The position numbers and the translations under genes are program-made. Source: Spirochaetaceae bacterium (lineage in GTDB: Bacteria > Spirochaetota > Spirochaetia > B11-G9). Taken from it: 25,112 nucleotides of DNA. The DNA lies in the NCBI GenBank assembly GCA_030600745.1, contig JAUVLL010000005.1, forward strand, positions 1-25,112, written 5' to 3'. Within the stretch, counting starts at the first letter, position 1; every line of letters starts with the position of its first letter. The notes under the pieces are model-generated. The model was not told where the DNA came from. It was given only the letters and a program-made list of their open reading frames with translations, and made no database searches. Below are positions 7,353 through 14,214 of this stretch, piece after piece.

Positions 7353-7437
7353 CGGAGAAGGTGGGATTCGAACCCACGGAACCTTGCGGTTCAATAGTTT
7401 TCAAGACTACCTCCTTCGACCACTCGGACACCTCTCC
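7353..7437 (-). tRNA. tRNA-Ser(TGA)
   Basis: An 85-base class II tRNA and the first gene of the cluster in transcription order. The acceptor GGAGAGG pairs with CTTCTCC; the anticodon loop CTTGAAA in the GTAGT/ACTAT stem gives TGA (UCA and other UCN codons). Discriminator is G; CCA is not encoded. Confidence 0.96.
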
Positions 7438-7470
7438 AAAGATAAAATTATAATTCTATCGGTGTTCAAA

Positions 7471-7498
7471 TATATATAAATAGATGATCCTTTGTCAA
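7471..7498 (-). promoter_or_regulatory. Promoter of the tRNA-SRP RNA cluster
   Basis: On the minus strand a perfect TTGACA (7498-7493) is followed after 16 bases by TATATA (7476-7471). Transcription would begin near 7464, about 27 bases before tRNA-Ser(TGA). No other strong promoter was seen between the tRNAs, so the five tRNAs and SRP RNA may form one precursor, possibly extending into dnaX. Confidence 0.55.
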
Positions 7499-7502
7499 TA
7501 TA

Positions 7503-7530
7503 GTAGAGACACCCCACAGAGCGTTTCTAC
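7503..7530. repeat. Palindromic repeat (family A) overlapping the nfo stop codon
   Basis: GTAGAGAC (7503-7510) faces GTTTCTAC (7523-7530), giving an 8-bp stem with one G-T pair and a 12-base loop. The nfo stop codon TAG (7529-7527) lies inside the right arm. It resembles the GTAGAGACGCGAT palindrome between gyrB and gyrA. Confidence 0.55.
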
Positions 7531-8381
7531 CGGCTCCGTTTATCAGAAAAAGAATACAGTAACTTTATTTCCTCTGCCCATATTTCAGGATTCGGTGTCT
7601 CAAGGATAAGGGGCATATTATCAGTTCTGGAGTCTTCAATAATAAATTTAAAGGCCCCAGCACCAATATTTCCCTTTCCAATACTATCATGCCGGTCTAC
7701 CCTGCTTTTAAACTCGCTTTTTGCATCGTTTAGATGGAACCCTTTTAAATATTTCAATCCAATAATACTGTCAAACTGCTCCATGGTATTATTATATGCT
7801 TCCTCTGTACGAATATCATAACCTGCTGCAAAAATATGGCATGTATCAATACAAACACCAATTCTGAATTTATCTCTGATATTTTCTATTATATCTGCCA
7901 AATGTTCAAACTTATGACCGACATTATTGCCCTGTCCCGCTGTGGTTTCTAAAACAAATACAACAGATTCAGTTTCTGCTATTGCTTTGTTGATTCCATC
8001 TGAAATTAATTCCATACATGCATTTGAATCTATTTTCCCAAGATGGCTCCCGGGATGGAAGTTCAGCAGCTTAAGACCCAGCTGCCGGGCTCTCTTCGCC
8101 TCCAAAATAAAAGCATCCAGTGACTTTTCTCTTTTTTCAACATCTGGATTACCAAGATTTATCAGATACGAATCGTGAGGCAGCACCATATCGGACGATA
8201 TTCCGGCTTTATCCATATTCTCGCGAAATTCCAGAATAGATTTTTCTGTAAGAGGTGGAGAAACCCACCGTTTCTGATTCTTTGTAAATAGAGCAAAAGC
8301 CTTTGCACCGATAGCGACCGCATTAAGGGGAGCATTCTCGACGCCCCCGGCAGCACTTACATGAGCGCCTATATATTTCAC
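7527..8381 (-). CDS. nfo: Deoxyribonuclease IV (apurinic/apyrimidinic endonuclease Nfo)
   Basis: A 284-aa TIM-barrel AP endonuclease that cleaves 5' to abasic sites and trims blocked 3' ends in base excision repair. All nine family metal ligands are present at the positions recalled for E. coli Nfo: H69, H109, E145, D179, H182, H216, D229, H231 and E261. They sit in NFHPGSH, LETTAGQG, CIDTCH, HLNDAK, DRHDSIG and LETPN. The start is GTG at 8381, whose G is shared with the TAG stop of the upstream small gene, so translation is probably coupled; a free-standing SD is weak. The stop codon lies within a palindromic repeat. Confidence 0.96.
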   Translation of the reverse strand: MKYIGAHVSAAGGVENAPLNAVAIGAKAFALFTKNQKRWVSPPLTEKSILEFRENMDKAGISSDMVLPHDSYLINLGNPDVEKREKSLDAFILEAKRARQLGLKLLNFHPGSHLGKIDSNACMELISDGINKAIAETESVVFVLETTAGQGNNVGHKFEHLADIIENIRDKFRIGVCIDTCHIFAAGYDIRTEEAYNNTMEQFDSIIGLKYLKGFHLNDAKSEFKSRVDRHDSIGKGNIGAGAFKFIIEDSRTDNMPLILETPNPEIWAEEIKLLYSFSDKRSR

Positions 8382-8623
8382 TAACTTTTATCTTCAATAA
8401 GCCGTGTAAGAAAACTCTGTTTCTCTTCCAACTGATTAACAGTATCTTCCAGGCGAAGATTACTCGCTTGAAGTTCGATTATTTTACTCTCCAGTTCGTA
8501 AATTTTTTTATTAACACCCGGATTAACTCCGGAATGAGTTTTAGCGTAAGTTCCCGCAAGAATTGCAACAATCGGAATAGTTAAAGCTATAATTGGTATC
8601 ATCAATGCTAAAATCTCTAACAC
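8381..8623 (-). CDS. Small membrane protein with coiled coil, unknown function
   Basis: An 80-aa protein with a hydrophobic N-terminus (about residues 2-26: LALMIPIIALTIPIVAILAG), a short linker, and a predicted coiled coil from about 38 to 75 with heptad-like I/L spacing (IYELESKIIELQASNLRLEDTVNQL; only part quoted by residues 41-60). The layout recalls PspB-like phage-shock proteins, but sequence identity is not obvious and no pspA or pspC is nearby, so no function is assigned. The start is GTG at 8623, chosen because SD AAGGAG (8634-8629) lies 5 bases upstream. That SD is the end of a family B repeat. It overlaps nfo by one base, so the two form an operon. Confidence 0.75.
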   Translation of the reverse strand: MLEILALMIPIIALTIPIVAILAGTYAKTHSGVNPGVNKKIYELESKIIELQASNLRLEDTVNQLEEKQSFLTRLIEDKS

Positions 8624-8628
8624 AAGAA

Positions 8629-8670
8629 CTCCTTAGGTTACTTGGCGGCTACCCTTAGGTTGCCAACAAA
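8629..8670 (-). repeat. Degenerate family B repeat ending in a Shine-Dalgarno
   Basis: On the minus strand GGCAACCTAAGG (around 8664-8653) and GTAACCTAAGGAG (8641-8629) are two copies of the tail of the repeat seen before yidC and the NifU-like gene. The hairpin core is absent or decayed. The final AAGGAG is the SD of the small membrane protein gene. Confidence 0.5.
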
Positions 8671-8703
8671 AGCAGGAGATGATTCTTTAAATTACTGCCG
8701 ATC

Positions 8704-9609
8704 TTATTCAACCATCTCGCTCTCTTCAACTTCCTGACTTAACATATTATCACCATCAAATATGAAATGTCCTTTTATATACCTGCCATCCATAGCAGGG
8801 GGAAGCCAAAGCTTGTCATCTACCCACATCTTATCGTAAGGGATTTCATCTACAGGCTGCCAGAAAGGATCTGCTTCCTCTGTTTCAACCATATCACCAG
8901 TACAGTCATCAGCAAAGTAAACAATACCCTTAAGGGAATAACCGTCTTTAAAAATAAACGAAAGCTGACCAACTTCTTTAAGATTAAGAGGTGTAAGTCC
9001 TGTTTCTTCCTGAACCTCACGAACTGCAGCATCTACAGCCATTTCTGCAGGTTCAATACGACCGCCGGGAGCATTAACCTTACCCTCACCAAGACCTGTT
9101 TTTTTATTTATCAATAAAACCTTATCATCCTTAAAAATATAACATATAACAGCAGTTTCCTTTGGTTCCCAGACATCCCAGTCGACATCTTCAACTGTTT
9201 CCGGATTTTCAGAAAGCTTTATTTCCTGTTCAACCAATGCTGCCTTTTTTTCTTCCTCAGTTTCAGGCTGACAGCTGTCACATAAATTGTTATCCCAGTA
9301 GAGAACCCTTTTATAACTCATTTTTTCATTACAGCTTACACACCTGAGCTTAAATATAAATATTTTAGCTCTAAAGGGATAGAAAAGTGCAATTGCAAAG
9401 ATAAAAGACGGAATAAGAAACATATCAGACAGTTCGAGATGCTGAATAAGTACAAGTTCCACCTGAAGGAAGAGGAGAATACCTGCTACCCACAGTGTAG
9501 CAAGACGTTTACGGTTACCGTGCTTTACATGCTTCCGCTGGGTTAGATTGGCTATAAGGACAGCCATCATCAAATAATACAAGGGTTGAGAAAGTTTTAA
9601 TGCTATCAT
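8704..9609 (-). CDS. Membrane-anchored MTH1-like Nudix hydrolase with zinc-ribbon
   Basis: From the ATG at 9609 (301 aa; a TTG start at 9645 would add 12 residues). Residues 6-21, 36-58 and 63-86 are hydrophobic membrane segments. Next is a CxxC...CxxC zinc-ribbon-like module (C90, C93, C110, C113), an acidic linker, and a Nudix domain with the full box GRIEPAE...REVQEETGL (183-205). The region after it, WQPVDEIPYDKMWVDDKLWLP and a G.F.FD end, matches the pattern of MTH1/NUDT1, which hydrolyses oxidised purine nucleoside triphosphates such as 8-oxo-dGTP. Oxidised-nucleotide sanitising is therefore inferred, and a membrane-tethered form is unusual. It is divergent from the thymidine kinase gene, with the two ATGs sharing a CATG. 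Neither start has a good SD. Confidence 0.8.
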   Translation of the reverse strand: MIALKLSQPLYYLMMAVLIANLTQRKHVKHGNRKRLATLWVAGILLFLQVELVLIQHLELSDMFLIPSFIFAIALFYPFRAKIFIFKLRCVSCNEKMSYKRVLYWDNNLCDSCQPETEEEKKAALVEQEIKLSENPETVEDVDWDVWEPKETAVICYIFKDDKVLLINKKTGLGEGKVNAPGGRIEPAEMAVDAAVREVQEETGLTPLNLKEVGQLSFIFKDGYSLKGIVYFADDCTGDMVETEEADPFWQPVDEIPYDKMWVDDKLWLPPAMDGRYIKGHFIFDGDNMLSQEVEESEMVE

Positions 9610-10831
9610 GGACAAGACACTACATTTTAAAAATACCAAAGTCAAGATTAATATGGCACAAACCAGAGCAATAGGTTATCATAAGCCTATGCAGGAAGTT
9701 CAAAACAGCCCGGAACAAACAAATTTTTTAAAAAGCCTTGGATTCCCAAGCGTAAGAATCCACCACTCATTTAATCATTTCGATTTTGCAAGAGACTCAA
9801 GAAGAATTCTCGTAATAGGGCCAATGGGTTCCGGTAAAACAGAGTATTCTGCAAGAGTATGGAGAGATTCTCTTGTGACCCTTAAAAAAAGTCAGAAAAT
9901 AGCCGATCTTACAACCACCAGTTATGCAGATAGAAGAAAAGTTTTTTTTATCAGATCAATGCTGGATAAAAACCGTTTTCCCGAATATCCCGATGATGCA
10001 CTTGCGTACAGAGGCGGATATGAAAGATGCGGCAGTAATATTGCCCATATAAGCAGCTCTTTTGAACTGGAAAAAATTCTTAACGAAAACCCCGATGTCG
10101 GTACCTGGATAATAGATGAAGCATCTTTTTATGATGAAAGGCTTGTATATGTAGTCCGGAATATAAGTATCCAAAAGGGACTGATTTTTATATTTCCAAC
10201 ACTTATATTAAATTTTAGAAAAGATATCTTTAATTCAACAGCCAGGCTGATGCTCGAAACGGCAACTGATGTTTTCCCGCTTACAGCCTATTGCGAACAT
10301 AAAGACTGTATAGAAGATTCATTTTATACTTATAGATACTATACAATTGACGGCATGGAATGCCCTTCTTTATACTTTGATCCTCTTATTGTAATTGGAG
10401 GAGATAGAGAAAAACTGGGCTCCCTTGAACCCAATTACTGTACAAGGTGCGATGTTCATCATTATCTGCCGGGTAAAGAGTATACATTTTTTACCTTAAA
10501 ACCCTTAGGTGAAACTGCTGCTGCTGGAAACAGCAAACCACTTAAAACAGAACTGCAGGCATTAAAAGACAGTATAGAAGAATCCATACTCTTTAAGCAT
10601 CTTCATGAGAAATACAATAATAATCAGGAAGAAAGAATAAACTTAAATGCACTAAAAGTAGATTTTATTGCAGAAAAAGCTCTTATATATCTTTTTGCAG
10701 AACAGAATTTAATTACAGAAGATTTTTTATTAAAACTGGTAGAGGATCTTAGTCTCGATCGGCGTTATATGGAAAAAACACTTGCTGATAACAGAAGGCC
10801 GATTAAACTGGATCAACGGTTATTATTATAG
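9608..10831 (+). CDS. tdk: Thymidine kinase (type II, TK1-like) with N- and C-terminal extensions
   Basis: 407 aa, about twice the usual 190-230. The TK1 core is recognisable: P-loop GPMGSGKT (71-78), Walker B/DEAQF-type DEASF (170-174), GLIFIFPTL (191-199), a zinc site from C229/C234 and C278/C281, and the lasso/substrate region (about 240-265, YTYRYYTIDG...VIGG). It would phosphorylate thymidine in the salvage pathway. An N-terminal extension of about 65 residues and a helical, charged C-terminal extension of about 110 residues match nothing I recognise. Start is uncertain: ATG at 9608 is listed, but ATG at 9653 (residue 16) would avoid sharing bases with the divergent Nudix start; neither has a clear SD. 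The TAG stop lies inside a palindromic repeat. Confidence 0.75.
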   Translation: MDKTLHFKNTKVKINMAQTRAIGYHKPMQEVQNSPEQTNFLKSLGFPSVRIHHSFNHFDFARDSRRILVIGPMGSGKTEYSARVWRDSLVTLKKSQKIADLTTTSYADRRKVFFIRSMLDKNRFPEYPDDALAYRGGYERCGSNIAHISSSFELEKILNENPDVGTWIIDEASFYDERLVYVVRNISIQKGLIFIFPTLILNFRKDIFNSTARLMLETATDVFPLTAYCEHKDCIEDSFYTYRYYTIDGMECPSLYFDPLIVIGGDREKLGSLEPNYCTRCDVHHYLPGKEYTFFTLKPLGETAAAGNSKPLKTELQALKDSIEESILFKHLHEKYNNNQEERINLNALKVDFIAEKALIYLFAEQNLITEDFLLKLVEDLSLDRRYMEKTLADNRRPIKLDQRLLL

Positions 10832-10855
10832 GGGCACGATACACAGTGCCCCTAT
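10828..10855. repeat. Perfect palindromic repeat (family A) between tdk and jag; possible terminator
   Basis: ATAGGGGCAC (10828-10837) and GTGCCCCTAT (10846-10855) form a perfect 10-bp stem with an 8-base loop. The tdk stop TAG (10829-10831) is inside the left arm. It sits between convergent genes, so it could terminate both, though it lacks a long U-tract on either side. Confidence 0.75.
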
Positions 10856-10862
10856 TGAAAAA

Positions 10863-11510
10863 TTATCTTGCGGATCCCTTATAAATTATCCTTACCTGTC
10901 TGTAAAGGCCTTCACCCTCACTCTTTGTTTCAACATCCACAACATCATTTAATGCTGTATGAACCAGCCTTCTCTCGAAAGGATTCATGGGATCAAGAAG
11001 TCTGGATCGCTTTGATTTCATGACCTGATCTGCCGTCCTTGATGCCTGACGAATAATATTCTCTTCATGTCGATTTCTGTAATTTTCAGCATCCACAATA
11101 ACACGCTTATTACTGTCAAGCTGGCCTGCATACACATTTAATATAAGTTGTATTGCATCCAGATTTTTACCTTTTTTACCAATAAGAATACCGGAATGAT
11201 CGGATACAATAGTAAGTCCAAGTTTTTTATCTTCCCTAAAAGCTACTTCTGCTTTTCCCGGGAACCCCATTAACTCAATTAATTCCTCAAGATAGGTTAC
11301 TATAAGTTTCTCAAACTCAGATGAAGCTGCAGGATTCTCGTTTTCTCCATCACCTATATACACCTTAATCTTAACGTTCCCCTTTCTAAACAAACTCTTT
11401 TTTGAAACATCAAGGATTTCAACATCAAATTCCTCTCTGTCAATGTTCAGTGCAGCGGCAGCATTTTCAATAGCTTCCTGCTCTGTCCTTCCTTCAAATT
11501 CTTTTATCAT
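10863..11510 (-). CDS. jag: Jag/KhpB RNA-binding protein (SpoIIIJ-associated)
   Basis: A 215-aa protein with the Jag_N domain (about 1-50, including KKSLFRKG), a KH domain (about 70-140) with its GKKG loop at 111-114, and an R3H domain with R181xxxH184 and SEGEG..RQVRI near the end. KhpB proteins bind small RNAs and mRNAs and usually follow yidC, as here; the gap to yidC is about 59 bases. A strong SD GGAGGAG precedes the ATG. It is the last gene of the rpmH-rnpA-yidC-jag group and faces tdk across a palindrome. Confidence 0.95.
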   Translation of the reverse strand: MIKEFEGRTEQEAIENAAAALNIDREEFDVEILDVSKKSLFRKGNVKIKVYIGDGENENPAASSEFEKLIVTYLEELIELMGFPGKAEVAFREDKKLGLTIVSDHSGILIGKKGKNLDAIQLILNVYAGQLDSNKRVIVDAENYRNRHEENIIRQASRTADQVMKSKRSRLLDPMNPFERRLVHTALNDVVDVETKSEGEGLYRQVRIIYKGSAR

Positions 11511-11569
11511 TTAACTCTCCTCCCTGGAGATTTGATTATCTAAATTAACCTGCATTACCAACTGCAAAA

Positions 11570-13336
11570 TCAGCCTGCTGATGTCTTTTTCCTTCTATAA
11601 TTAATAAACTGCTGCTGAAGCATAGTAAAAAGGTTGGTAATTGTCCAATATAACAGCAATCCTGATGGTGAATTGTACATAATAAAGAAAAACATAACGG
11701 GCATCATTGTCGTCATCATCTTCATACTGCTTCCACCGGCAACATCAGAACCCGGATTCTGCATGAGCTTTTGTGATACAATCATAGTAATAGTAAATAG
11801 AATCGGCAGCAGCCTGATACCTGTCCATCCCAGTAAAGGTAATCCATCAGGAATCCATTTACCAAAATAGAAAATTGACTCAGGACCGGAAAGATCTGTA
11901 ATCCATCCTGGTATAAAAACAGCACCTCTTAAATCAAAATGCTTTAATAAAAGACCATACAGAGCTATAAATATAGGCATCTGAAGAAGCATTGGCAGAC
12001 ATCCACCCATGGGATTTACTTTTTCTCTTTTATACAGTTCTGCCATCTCTGCGTTCATTTTGGTAGGAGTATCTTTAAATTTCTCCTTAATCTCATTTAT
12101 CTTGGGGGTTAATGCCTGCATTCGGCTTGTTGACTCATAACTCTTATGGGTAAAAGGAAAAAGAACAATCTTTATAATTATTGTCATTATTATTATTGCA
12201 ACACCATAGTTAGGTACAAGACTGTATGAAAATACCAGAAGTTTTTTAAGTATCCACTCAAGCCACCCTAACCATGAACTTGTATCAACCACCTCTTCCA
12301 GATTAAGATCACTTACACCAAAACTGTTTTTATCAGAATCATTATATTTTGAAAGTACATTGTTAAGTTTGGGACCTGTAAAAAATCGATAAATATCAGT
12401 ATTTCTGGAACTTTTTATTACAGGCCGCGAGAAAAAAACCATTGAATCGATAGTTTTTTTACTTTCCATACTATTTGAGAATGTCACTGTATATTGAGTT
12501 GAATCGGGTATTCCTATTACAGTAAAATACTTACCGGCAATAGCCGCCCATGAGACATTATTTTCAACTACATATAAATTATTCTTTAATTTATTGTTTT
12601 CAAGCTTACCATTTTCATAAGTTAAATATTTTCTGTATTCACTTCTACCACCTGTAATTTCTGCTTCGGGTCCAATCTGAGGTCCAAAACCAAGAGTATA
12701 GGAATATCCTCCAAAATTTAAAGGCAGATAAGCATTTTCACTGTTTTCAAAAGATATATGAAGTTCAAACATATAATCATCCGGGGCGAAAACATAGGTT
12801 TTTTTCAGGGTAAACCAGGAAGTATCACTTATTTTAAAATTGCGATAAAACTCCACTGTATTATCATCAATTCTTTTATAATAAAACAGATCGTTTACAG
12901 CTTCACTCTCGTTCGATCCAAAGTAAAGTTCAAAAGCGTTCATTCCTGATCCATTCTTCTTTATCATTTCAAGAGGAACACCGTTATCCAAATGTTCTTT
13001 TAATTTGATAGAACTCACGGTTCCACCAACTGTCGAAAAAGTAACAGTAAACAGCTCTGTTTCGTGGGTAATTTCTCTTGCAAGGGGTTCGGGACCATCC
13101 TCTTCCCAGGGAACAACCCCACTGCTGCCGGCAGGTGCGGAAAGAACGGTTAACTGTTGATCAGTATCAGTTTGAGTGCTGCCGGATTGAGCAGCAGTAC
13201 TATCTTCAATCTGTACTATCTCCTGTGATACTGTTTGCTGCGGTTGCTCAGGAGGGAAAAACATTCCCTGTATCATAAAACCGCCGGTTATTACTATTAC
13301 AGATAAAACAACTGCAATCAGTGTATTTTTGTCCAT
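11570..13336 (-). CDS. yidC: Membrane protein insertase YidC (Oxa1 family)
   Basis: 588 aa from the ATG at 13336, chosen because SD AAGGAG (13348-13343) sits 6 bases upstream; an ATG 21 bases earlier belongs to a repeat. The N-terminal signal-anchor (about residues 5-25) is followed by a low-complexity linker, a large periplasmic P1 domain (about 75-320) and the conserved five-helix insertase core from about 355. The core includes the NPMGGCLPMLLQMPIFIALY helix. The groove positive charge, Arg in E. coli (R366) and in Gram-positive YidC, is Lys here (about K389 in IIIKIVLFPF). The large P1 domain shows a diderm envelope. YidC inserts membrane proteins alone or with Sec, receiving some from SRP, whose RNA is also in this window. 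Confidence 0.96.
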   Translation of the reverse strand: MDKNTLIAVVLSVIVITGGFMIQGMFFPPEQPQQTVSQEIVQIEDSTAAQSGSTQTDTDQQLTVLSAPAGSSGVVPWEEDGPEPLAREITHETELFTVTFSTVGGTVSSIKLKEHLDNGVPLEMIKKNGSGMNAFELYFGSNESEAVNDLFYYKRIDDNTVEFYRNFKISDTSWFTLKKTYVFAPDDYMFELHISFENSENAYLPLNFGGYSYTLGFGPQIGPEAEITGGRSEYRKYLTYENGKLENNKLKNNLYVVENNVSWAAIAGKYFTVIGIPDSTQYTVTFSNSMESKKTIDSMVFFSRPVIKSSRNTDIYRFFTGPKLNNVLSKYNDSDKNSFGVSDLNLEEVVDTSSWLGWLEWILKKLLVFSYSLVPNYGVAIIIMTIIIKIVLFPFTHKSYESTSRMQALTPKINEIKEKFKDTPTKMNAEMAELYKREKVNPMGGCLPMLLQMPIFIALYGLLLKHFDLRGAVFIPGWITDLSGPESIFYFGKWIPDGLPLLGWTGIRLLPILFTITMIVSQKLMQNPGSDVAGGSSMKMMTTMMPVMFFFIMYNSPSGLLLYWTITNLFTMLQQQFINYRRKKTSAG

Positions 13337-13647
13337 TTTTTTCTCCTTAGGTTGCATGGGCGAGCAGGAAGCTTGCTTCCGACCAGCCTCATCGCTTCGC
13401 TCTTCCGGTACGACTCATTGGCGACCAGCCTATACGACTACAGCTTTTTGCGATGTAACACATTTTGAATTTAAAAGTAGCTCTTCTCTAAAATAACCAT
13501 AATAAACCGACGCAAAAAGCCAAAAACAAGCTGAATTCATAGACATCGCAAAAGCCTTGACTAAGAACGGAACTCTGAAACTTCATATCGCCTATTCGAA
13601 GCTGCGAGTTTCGTTTCTTATATCTCATGTAAGGAATGGAAAATGGA
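13337..13647. other. 311-base yidC-rnpA gap: family B repeat plus alternative inverted repeats; no yidD seen
   Basis: The part next to yidC (13343-13432) is a family B repeat. The rest holds three related segments: GCTTTTTGCGATGT (13443-13456), CGCAAAAAGC (13511-13520) and ACATCGCAAAA (13543-13553). The first can pair with either of the other two, but not both. No YidD-like small protein (expected between rnpA and yidC in many bacteria) can be read. A 76-codon open frame here overlaps rnpA and looks spurious. Confidence 0.6.
13343..13432 (-). repeat. Family B repeat upstream of yidC, ending in its Shine-Dalgarno
   Basis: On the plus strand: CTCCTTAGGTTGCATGGGCG, then AGCAG, hairpin GGAAGC-TT-GCTTCC (13368-13381) and CGACCAGCC-like frame, followed by CGGTACGACTCATTGGCGAC and CAGCCT. 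The same modules occur before the NifU-like gene at 24775-24925 with a different hairpin (GCAAC-GAA-GTTGC). Read in the yidC direction the unit ends CAACCTAAGGAG, the last six bases being the yidC SD. Confidence 0.75.
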
Positions 13648-13989
13648 TTACAGAAAAATACCTGCCCTACCAAGCAAATATTTAACCTGACTCTCCCGTA
13701 TAGAATAATCATAATCACCCGGATAAAGAACTATAATCATATCAAATCCAGGTTTTAAATTGTTTTTCAAACTTCTGTAAATCTCACGTACTATCCGTTT
13801 CGATCTGTTACGCTGAACAGAATTACCATACTTTCGAACCAGGGTAACTGCTATCCTGTTCCATCCTAAATCATTTTTTCGATAAACCAGCTTTGCTCCA
13901 GAGCAGGAAACCCTGAAAGACGACTTAAAGACTCTACTGATATCGGATTGTGATCTAAGTCGTTCAACTCTGGTAAGGCTTTTTCTCAT
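13648..13989 (-). CDS. rnpA: Ribonuclease P protein component
   Basis: 113 aa from the ATG at 13989, the start chosen because MRKSLTRVERLRSQSDISRVFK is the usual RnpA N-terminus; a TTG at 14034 would add 15 acidic residues and lie deep inside rpmH. The RNR motif region NSVQRNRSKRIVREIYR (about 70-87) marks the family. It is the basic protein subunit that helps RNase P RNA process tRNA 5' ends. It overlaps the 3' end of rpmH by 26 bases in another frame, so it is likely translationally coupled. No good SD precedes the ATG. Confidence 0.93.
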   Translation of the reverse strand: MRKSLTRVERLRSQSDISRVFKSSFRVSCSGAKLVYRKNDLGWNRIAVTLVRKYGNSVQRNRSKRIVREIYRSLKNNLKPGFDMIIVLYPGDYDYSIRESQVKYLLGRAGIFL

Positions 13990-14125
13990 CAGCAACTGAA
14001 AGTTTTTTTCTTCCTTTTCTTCTTCGTCTTGCAAGAATCATACGTCCTGCTTTTGTCGCCATCCGGGCTCTGAATCCCAGCTTTCTGTTTCTCTTTACAC
14101 GGCTTGGCTTGTATGTAAAACTCAT
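13964..14125 (-). CDS. rpmH: 50S ribosomal protein L34
   Basis: A 53-aa very basic protein: MSFTYKPSRVKRNRKLGFRA followed by RMATKAGRMILARRRRKGRK. This is the unmistakable L34 pattern (TYQPS..KR.R.HGFR.RM.T..GR..L..RR.KGR). The tail is extended by about 8 residues (LSVADEKKPYQS) beyond the usual 44-46, because the coding region runs into rnpA. SD AAGGAG lies 8 bases before the ATG. A strong consensus promoter is 60 bases upstream. It is the first gene of rpmH-rnpA-yidC-jag and too short for a 60-codon ORF cut-off. Confidence 0.96.
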   Translation of the reverse strand: MSFTYKPSRVKRNRKLGFRARMATKAGRMILARRRRKGRKKLSVADEKKPYQS

Positions 14126-14147
14126 AGTCAGCTCTCCTTATATTAAT

Positions 14148-14159
14148 CGCATTAATGCG
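14148..14159. promoter_or_regulatory. 12-bp palindrome in the rpmH leader
   Basis: CGCATTAATGCG is a perfect 12-bp palindrome between the predicted transcription start (about 14179) and the rpmH SD. It might be an operator or a leader hairpin; role unknown. Confidence 0.35.
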
Positions 14160-14185
14160 CATTTATATCATATATTCGGTTCGAC

Positions 14186-14214
14186 AGTATACTTTTATAG
14201 GGAGATGCTGTCAA
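14186..14214 (-). promoter_or_regulatory. Consensus promoter of the rpmH operon
   Basis: On the minus strand TTGACA (14214-14209), a 17-base spacer and TATACT (14191-14186): a near-perfect sigma70 promoter. The TGA stop of the upstream DUF721 gene (14213-14211) is part of the -35 hexamer. Start would be near 14179. Confidence 0.8.

Noticed and set aside
13337..13357. Upstream ATG adding seven residues to YidC
   Set aside because: It would use the SD itself as codons and lies in a repeat; the ATG at 13336 has perfect SD spacing.
13488..13718. 76-codon minus-strand open frame in the rnpA-yidC gap
   Set aside because: It overlaps the rnpA end, has no SD and no family resemblance; it is not YidD (no CRFYPSCS-like motif).
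13990..14034. TTG start giving RnpA 15 extra acidic residues
   Set aside because: No SD, inside rpmH, and the extension is unlike RnpA; the ATG at 13989 fits the family.
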